In this document: one piece after another, positions 60,729-64,000 of the stretch
How the letters are laid out: every line of letters begins with the position of its first letter
How positions within the stretch are numbered: position 1 is the stretch's first letter
Assembly (NCBI RefSeq): GCF_016938855.1
Contig: NZ_JAFHAP010000008.1
Coordinates: 186,280-250,279, forward strand
Origin: Polycladomyces zharkentensis
GTDB lineage: Bacteria > Bacillota > Bacilli > Thermoactinomycetales > JIR-001
DNA: 64,000 bases
Direction: 5' to 3'
Made by a program: the position numbers and the translations under genes
Notes under the pieces: model-generated
Databases searched by the model: none
What the model was told of the DNA's origin: nothing
The model's input: the letters and a program-made list of their open reading frames with translations, nothing else

Positions 60729-61923
60729 CATCACCGGCGGCAATGCAACCGGTGTGCTGTTGACCAAACAAGGATGGAAGGTATTAACCGTTCCGGATCA
60801 CCGCGTTTCCATCACGGGTCCGCTGGAGAGGCATGACGCCGTCGTTTGGAACGCGGCTACCCGATTGCTTCCGGCGGAAGAGGCCGGATTGCGTGTCCGC
60901 CGCATGGCAGAACAGGTGATCCCTCACGACGATCGCCCGCTCTTGGCCAAGCGGATCGACAGCACCTTGCGCGGTTCGGTCGGCATGGAGACGGAAGCCG
61001 TATTGCAAGTGATGCCGCCGGAGACGATCGCCGCTGTGGTCCCCGCATTCCCTCAATCCGGTCGGCTCACCAGAGAGGGCGAATTGTTGGTACACGGTGT
61101 GCCGGTCCACCAAACTGAGGCCGGACGCGACCCGTTTACACCGGTAAAGACTTCCCGAGTGGTGGACTGGATCCAATCGCAGACATCTCTTCCGGTGGGA
61201 TTGCTGGAGACGGGGAAATACACGCTGGCAAAAGATATGCGAGTGGCACTCGAGCGTTTGATTGCGCTTGGTTACAAACTGATCGTCTGTGATGCCGAGT
61301 CGGATGAGGATATCGAGAAACTGGCCGAAGCATGGGCGGGATTGAATCTTCCGGTTCTGCCGGTGGACCCTGGTCCGTTCACGGCAGCCTATGCGGCGGC
61401 CAAAAACGCGGAAGGAAAGCGGATACTGCTCGTCTCCGGAAGTCTGGCGGAAACCGCCCGAAAACAATTGGACTATCTGGAGCAATCCTTGCCGGTCGGG
61501 ATGTTGACGGTGAACGTCAACCGATTGACGGACAATGCCCATGACTATACAGCCGAAGTGGCTCACCGTTTGAAAGAGCTGACGGAACGGTTCCAAGTCG
61601 TCGGGTTGCGAACGGATGGGGTGCCGGCAAACCGGTGCGACGGACACACCGTATCCGAATCGGTTGCCCGATTGGTGGTGAATCTGATTCACCGTTATCC
61701 GTTTGACGGGCTGTATCTGTCCGGAGGAGAAGTGGCGTTTACAACACTTCGGGCCATGGAGGTGAGAGGTTTGCAGTTGATGGGAGAGGTTCTTCCACTT
61801 TGTGTGATGGCCAAACTGGTCGGAGGTCCCTTTCAGGGCATGCACATCATCACCAAGGGAGGGTCCGTCGGGGATGATGCGGCGATTTTGACCAGTGTGA
61901 AAGCGCTTTTACGACAGTGTTAA
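60700..61923 (+). CDS. DUF1537-family four-carbon acid-sugar kinase
   Basis: 407 residues from ATG 60700 (MRKLVVIADDITGGNATGVLL), with GGAGGGG upstream. VVIADDITGGNATG is the DUF1537 N-terminal signature, KRIDSTLRGSVGMETEAVL and VPAFPQSGRLTREGELLVHG are conserved, and the C-terminal domain holds LYLSGGEVAF and ITKGGSVGDDAAIL nucleotide-binding loops. Characterised members phosphorylate four-carbon sugar acids such as threonate or erythronate at O-4, and a PdxA2 then oxidises and decarboxylates the product. The exact stereoisomer here is not known. Confidence 0.9.
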   Translation: MRKLVVIADDITGGNATGVLLTKQGWKVLTVPDHRVSITGPLERHDAVVWNAATRLLPAEEAGLRVRRMAEQVIPHDDRPLLAKRIDSTLRGSVGMETEAVLQVMPPETIAAVVPAFPQSGRLTREGELLVHGVPVHQTEAGRDPFTPVKTSRVVDWIQSQTSLPVGLLETGKYTLAKDMRVALERLIALGYKLIVCDAESDEDIEKLAEAWAGLNLPVLPVDPGPFTAAYAAAKNAEGKRILLVSGSLAETARKQLDYLEQSLPVGMLTVNVNRLTDNAHDYTAEVAHRLKELTERFQVVGLRTDGVPANRCDGHTVSESVARLVVNLIHRYPFDGLYLSGGEVAFTTLRAMEVRGLQLMGEVLPLCVMAKLVGGPFQGMHIITKGGSVGDDAAILTSVKALLRQC

Positions 61924-61940
61924 AAGGGAGGAGAATCAAA

Positions 61941-62951
61941 ATGGAGAAAAAACGACCCGTTTTGGGTATCACCATCGGAGATCCGGCGGGCATCGGGCCG
62001 GAAATCACACTCAAAGCGTTGCAGGAGAAAGAATTTTATGAGGCGGCCAAACCTCTCGTCATCGGTTCCATCCCCGTGTTGGAAACGATGCGGGAACGTA
62101 TCGGAAGCCCGCTGCGCTTTCAACGGGTTCACCATCCCAACGAAGGGGTTTACACATACGGCACCGTGGATGTCTTGGATCTGGACAACATACGGATTGA
62201 CGAGTTGCGGATGGGGGAAGTGCAAGCGGATTGCGGGCAGGCGGCGTATGAGTACATCCGCAAAGCAACCGAGTTGGCCCTGAGCGGAGAAATCGATGCG
62301 GTGGTGACGGCGCCGATCAACAAAGAAGCGCTAAAAGCGGCAGGGGTGCCATACATCGGCCACACGGAAATGTTGGCTGATTTGACAAATGCGGAAGAAG
62401 AGATGACGATGTTTGCGGTCGAGAACGTCAAAATATTCTTTCTCACCCGTCATTTGTCATTGGCGGAAGCTTGCCGGAAGATCGGAGATGCGGATTTTGT
62501 CCTGCGCGGCATCCGCCGGTCTTATGCATCCTTGTCCCGTCTCACAGGCGGAACCCCCAAACTGGCGGTCGCGGGACTCAATCCCCATGCAGGTGAAGGG
62601 GGGTTGCTGGGCAGGGAGGAGATTGACGCCATCCAACCAGCGGTGAAACGGGCACAAGCGGAAGGAATGGATGTCGTCGGGCCGATTCCTGCCGACTCTG
62701 TGTTCCATTTTGCGCGAAAAGGGGCGTATCACGCGGTGTTGTCCTTGTACCACGATCAAGGGCATATTGCGGCCAAAATGATCGACTTTGAAAAAACGGT
62801 CTCCATTACGCTGGGGTTGCCCATTCTGCGAACCAGTGTCGACCACGGCACCGCATTTGACATTGCCGGCCGCAATCTCGCCTCGCCAGTCTCGATGATG
62901 GAAGCAATTCGAGCCGCGATCGTTTACGCTGCTCGATATCAAACCGTGTGA
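61941..62951 (+). CDS. pdxA2: PdxA2-family 4-phospho-sugar-acid dehydrogenase
   Basis: 336 residues from ATG 61941, with GGGAGGAG upstream. It is homologous to 4-hydroxythreonine-4-phosphate dehydrogenase: LGITIGDPAGIGPEITLKAL, TAPINKEALKAAG, GHTEMLADLT, GLNPHAGEGGLLGREE and SLYHDQGHIAAKM give the metal-binding His residues. Next to a DUF1537 kinase it is more likely the catabolic PdxA2, which turns 4-phosphothreonate or its isomer into dihydroxyacetone phosphate and CO2, than the vitamin B6 enzyme. Confidence 0.9.
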   Translation: MEKKRPVLGITIGDPAGIGPEITLKALQEKEFYEAAKPLVIGSIPVLETMRERIGSPLRFQRVHHPNEGVYTYGTVDVLDLDNIRIDELRMGEVQADCGQAAYEYIRKATELALSGEIDAVVTAPINKEALKAAGVPYIGHTEMLADLTNAEEEMTMFAVENVKIFFLTRHLSLAEACRKIGDADFVLRGIRRSYASLSRLTGGTPKLAVAGLNPHAGEGGLLGREEIDAIQPAVKRAQAEGMDVVGPIPADSVFHFARKGAYHAVLSLYHDQGHIAAKMIDFEKTVSITLGLPILRTSVDHGTAFDIAGRNLASPVSMMEAIRAAIVYAARYQTV

Positions 62952-63020
62952 AGAAGGGGGAGATCCCCCTTTCGCTGCCTCTTTTGAAAACGTTATCAAT
63001 CCTGTTCGGGAGGGATCATG

Positions 63021-64000
63021 ATGCGCGTGTCAAAGTGGATACGGATCATTCCCGTTGCATTTGTCATGTACATGCTGGCGTACATGGACCGGATCAATGT
63101 CGGCGTCTTGCTGCCGGCAATGCAGAAAGACTTGCACTTGTCCGCTTCGGCGGCGGGGGACATCGCCGGTATTTTTTTCTGGGGCTACATGATCCTGCAG
63201 ATACCGGGCGGTATCTTGGCTACTCGTTGGTCGGCGAGAAAACTGATTTTCATTTTGATGTTGCTGTGGGGATGCGCGGCGACGGCTTCCGGTCTCGTGC
63301 AAACGGAAGCGCAATTGAAATGGGTGCGCTTTTTGCTCGGCGTGGCCGAAGGCGGGGTATGGCCGGCCGTGCTGGTCTTGTTGGCTTCCTGGTTCACCAA
63401 CCGGGAACGGGCGCGGGCCAATGCCGTATGGATGTCGTGTCTCCCGGTTTCAGCGATGTTGATGGCACCCTTATCCGGTATGTTGTTGGAGTACTTTGAC
63501 TGGCGCACCGTCTTTGTGATCGAAGGACTGCCCCCGCTGATCTGGGCTTTCGTCTGGTTGGCGGTGATTAAAGATCGTCCGACCGAAGCGAAATGGATGA
63601 AAGAAGACGAGAGGAAACAGTTGATGGAAGCGTTGCAAAGGGAGCAAAAGCAAGTCCCAACCGGAACGGACGGCTTTGGAAGTGCCCTTCGCAATCCGTT
63701 GGTCTGGGGTTTGGTATTGATGTACTTTTTGTGGATCACCGGTTTTTACGGTTACACGATGTGGGTCCCCAGCGTGGTGGGCACGTTTGCCAAAGATCCC
63801 GCTACCATGGGGTGGTTGACGGCAATCCCGTTCGTCTGTGCATTGGTGGCCATGGTAGTGAACTCTCACTGGTCCGACCGACGGATGAATCGGATTCAGC
63901 ATGTGACGATCCCCTTGCTGATTGCTTCCGCCGCCATGATTGCGGGACAATGGGTGGAATCCCCCTTATGGCAGATGGTTCTGCTGTCCATCACGGCCAT
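63021..64000 (+). CDS. MFS transporter of the sugar-acid cluster (partial)
   Basis: The frame is open from ATG 63021 (or 63018) to the window end, at least 326 residues, so the gene is cut by the window. GGGAGGG lies just upstream. MLAYMDRINVGVLLPAMQKD is the hallmark first helix of the anion:cation symporter family (sugar acids, phthalate), and GVAEGGVWPAVLVLLASWF and MSCLPVSAMLMAPLSG are family motifs. It probably imports the sugar acid used by the upstream kinase and dehydrogenase. Confidence 0.9.
   Translation, partial: MRVSKWIRIIPVAFVMYMLAYMDRINVGVLLPAMQKDLHLSASAAGDIAGIFFWGYMILQIPGGILATRWSARKLIFILMLLWGCAATASGLVQTEAQLKWVRFLLGVAEGGVWPAVLVLLASWFTNRERARANAVWMSCLPVSAMLMAPLSGMLLEYFDWRTVFVIEGLPPLIWAFVWLAVIKDRPTEAKWMKEDERKQLMEALQREQKQVPTGTDGFGSALRNPLVWGLVLMYFLWITGFYGYTMWVPSVVGTFAKDPATMGWLTAIPFVCALVAMVVNSHWSDRRMNRIQHVTIPLLIASAAMIAGQWVESPLWQMVLLSITA

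Noticed and set aside
61941-62951. Vitamin B6 biosynthetic pdxA
   Set aside because: The adjacent DUF1537 kinase, DeoR regulator and sugar-acid transporter point to the catabolic PdxA2 role, and no pdxJ is nearby.
1-64000. CRISPR arrays, tRNA or rRNA genes
   Set aside because: No regularly spaced direct repeats, cloverleaf-like segments or rRNA-like stretches were noticed by eye. A tRNAscan or CRISPR finder run would settle it.

Overview
The window looks like a chromosomal segment of a spore-forming, moderately GC-rich Bacillales bacterium. A Thermoactinomycetaceae-like thermophile is a plausible guess, but only a guess. The clues are a GerA-type germination operon, strong GGAGG ribosome sites with frequent GTG and TTG starts, a DUF896 (YnzC-like) protein, a stand-alone MraY and many acyl-CoA dehydrogenases. 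No rRNA, tRNA or CRISPR array was seen.

Layout. 1-6.0 kb is a decaying acyl-CoA catabolism region: two intact acyl-CoA dehydrogenases, an esterase, a hot-dog thioesterase and a zinc alcohol dehydrogenase lie among remnants of a thiolase, two 3-hydroxyacyl-CoA dehydrogenases and an enoyl-CoA hydratase. 6.0-6.45 kb is an IS200/IS605-derived remnant. 6.5-16.7 kb is a second catabolic operon, apparently headed by a sigma-54 promoter with an upstream palindrome. It encodes an ACAD10/11-like acyl-CoA dehydrogenase, a broken phosphotriesterase-family hydrolase, three SDRs, a ComB-like phosphatase, an APH-fold kinase, a PaaG-like crotonase, two MaoC-type proteins and an acyl-CoA ligase. The kinase/dehydrogenase pair recalls 4-hydroxyacyl-CoA degradation (mammalian ACAD10/11, Pseudomonas Lva). 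16.7-24.2 kb holds a gutted copy and an intact copy of one sigma-54 activator, flanking a gerA-type operon and a broken UDP-sulfoquinovose-synthase-like gene. 24.4-28 kb is a graveyard: a frameshifted DUF1259 gene, one intact and one deleted Imm6 immunity gene, a GntR/FCD remnant, a LysE exporter and an Asd remnant.

28.6-38 kb is housekeeping-like: a SpoU methyltransferase, two M42 aminopeptidases, a winged-helix regulator, DUF896, MraY with an alpha/beta hydrolase, a divergent MFS/LysR pair and a lipoprotein, with two more IS605-type remnants. 38.5-45.6 kb is an intact fatty-acid beta-oxidation operon behind a TetR regulator with two palindromic operator candidates. 45.6-47.4 kb is a Gfo/Idh/MocA oxidoreductase with a DeoR regulator.

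47.4-59.6 kb is an AT-rich, probably acquired anti-phage island. It matches class 2 DISARM (DrmE-like, DrmA, DrmB, cytosine-5 methyltransferase) but no DrmC phospholipase-D protein is visible. A NERD-nuclease/UvrD-helicase fusion sits between DrmE and DrmA, and a Vsr endonuclease follows the methyltransferase. This is the most interesting system here. 59.8-64 kb is a sugar-acid cluster: a DeoR regulator, a DUF1537 kinase, a PdxA2-type dehydrogenase and an MFS transporter that runs off the end.
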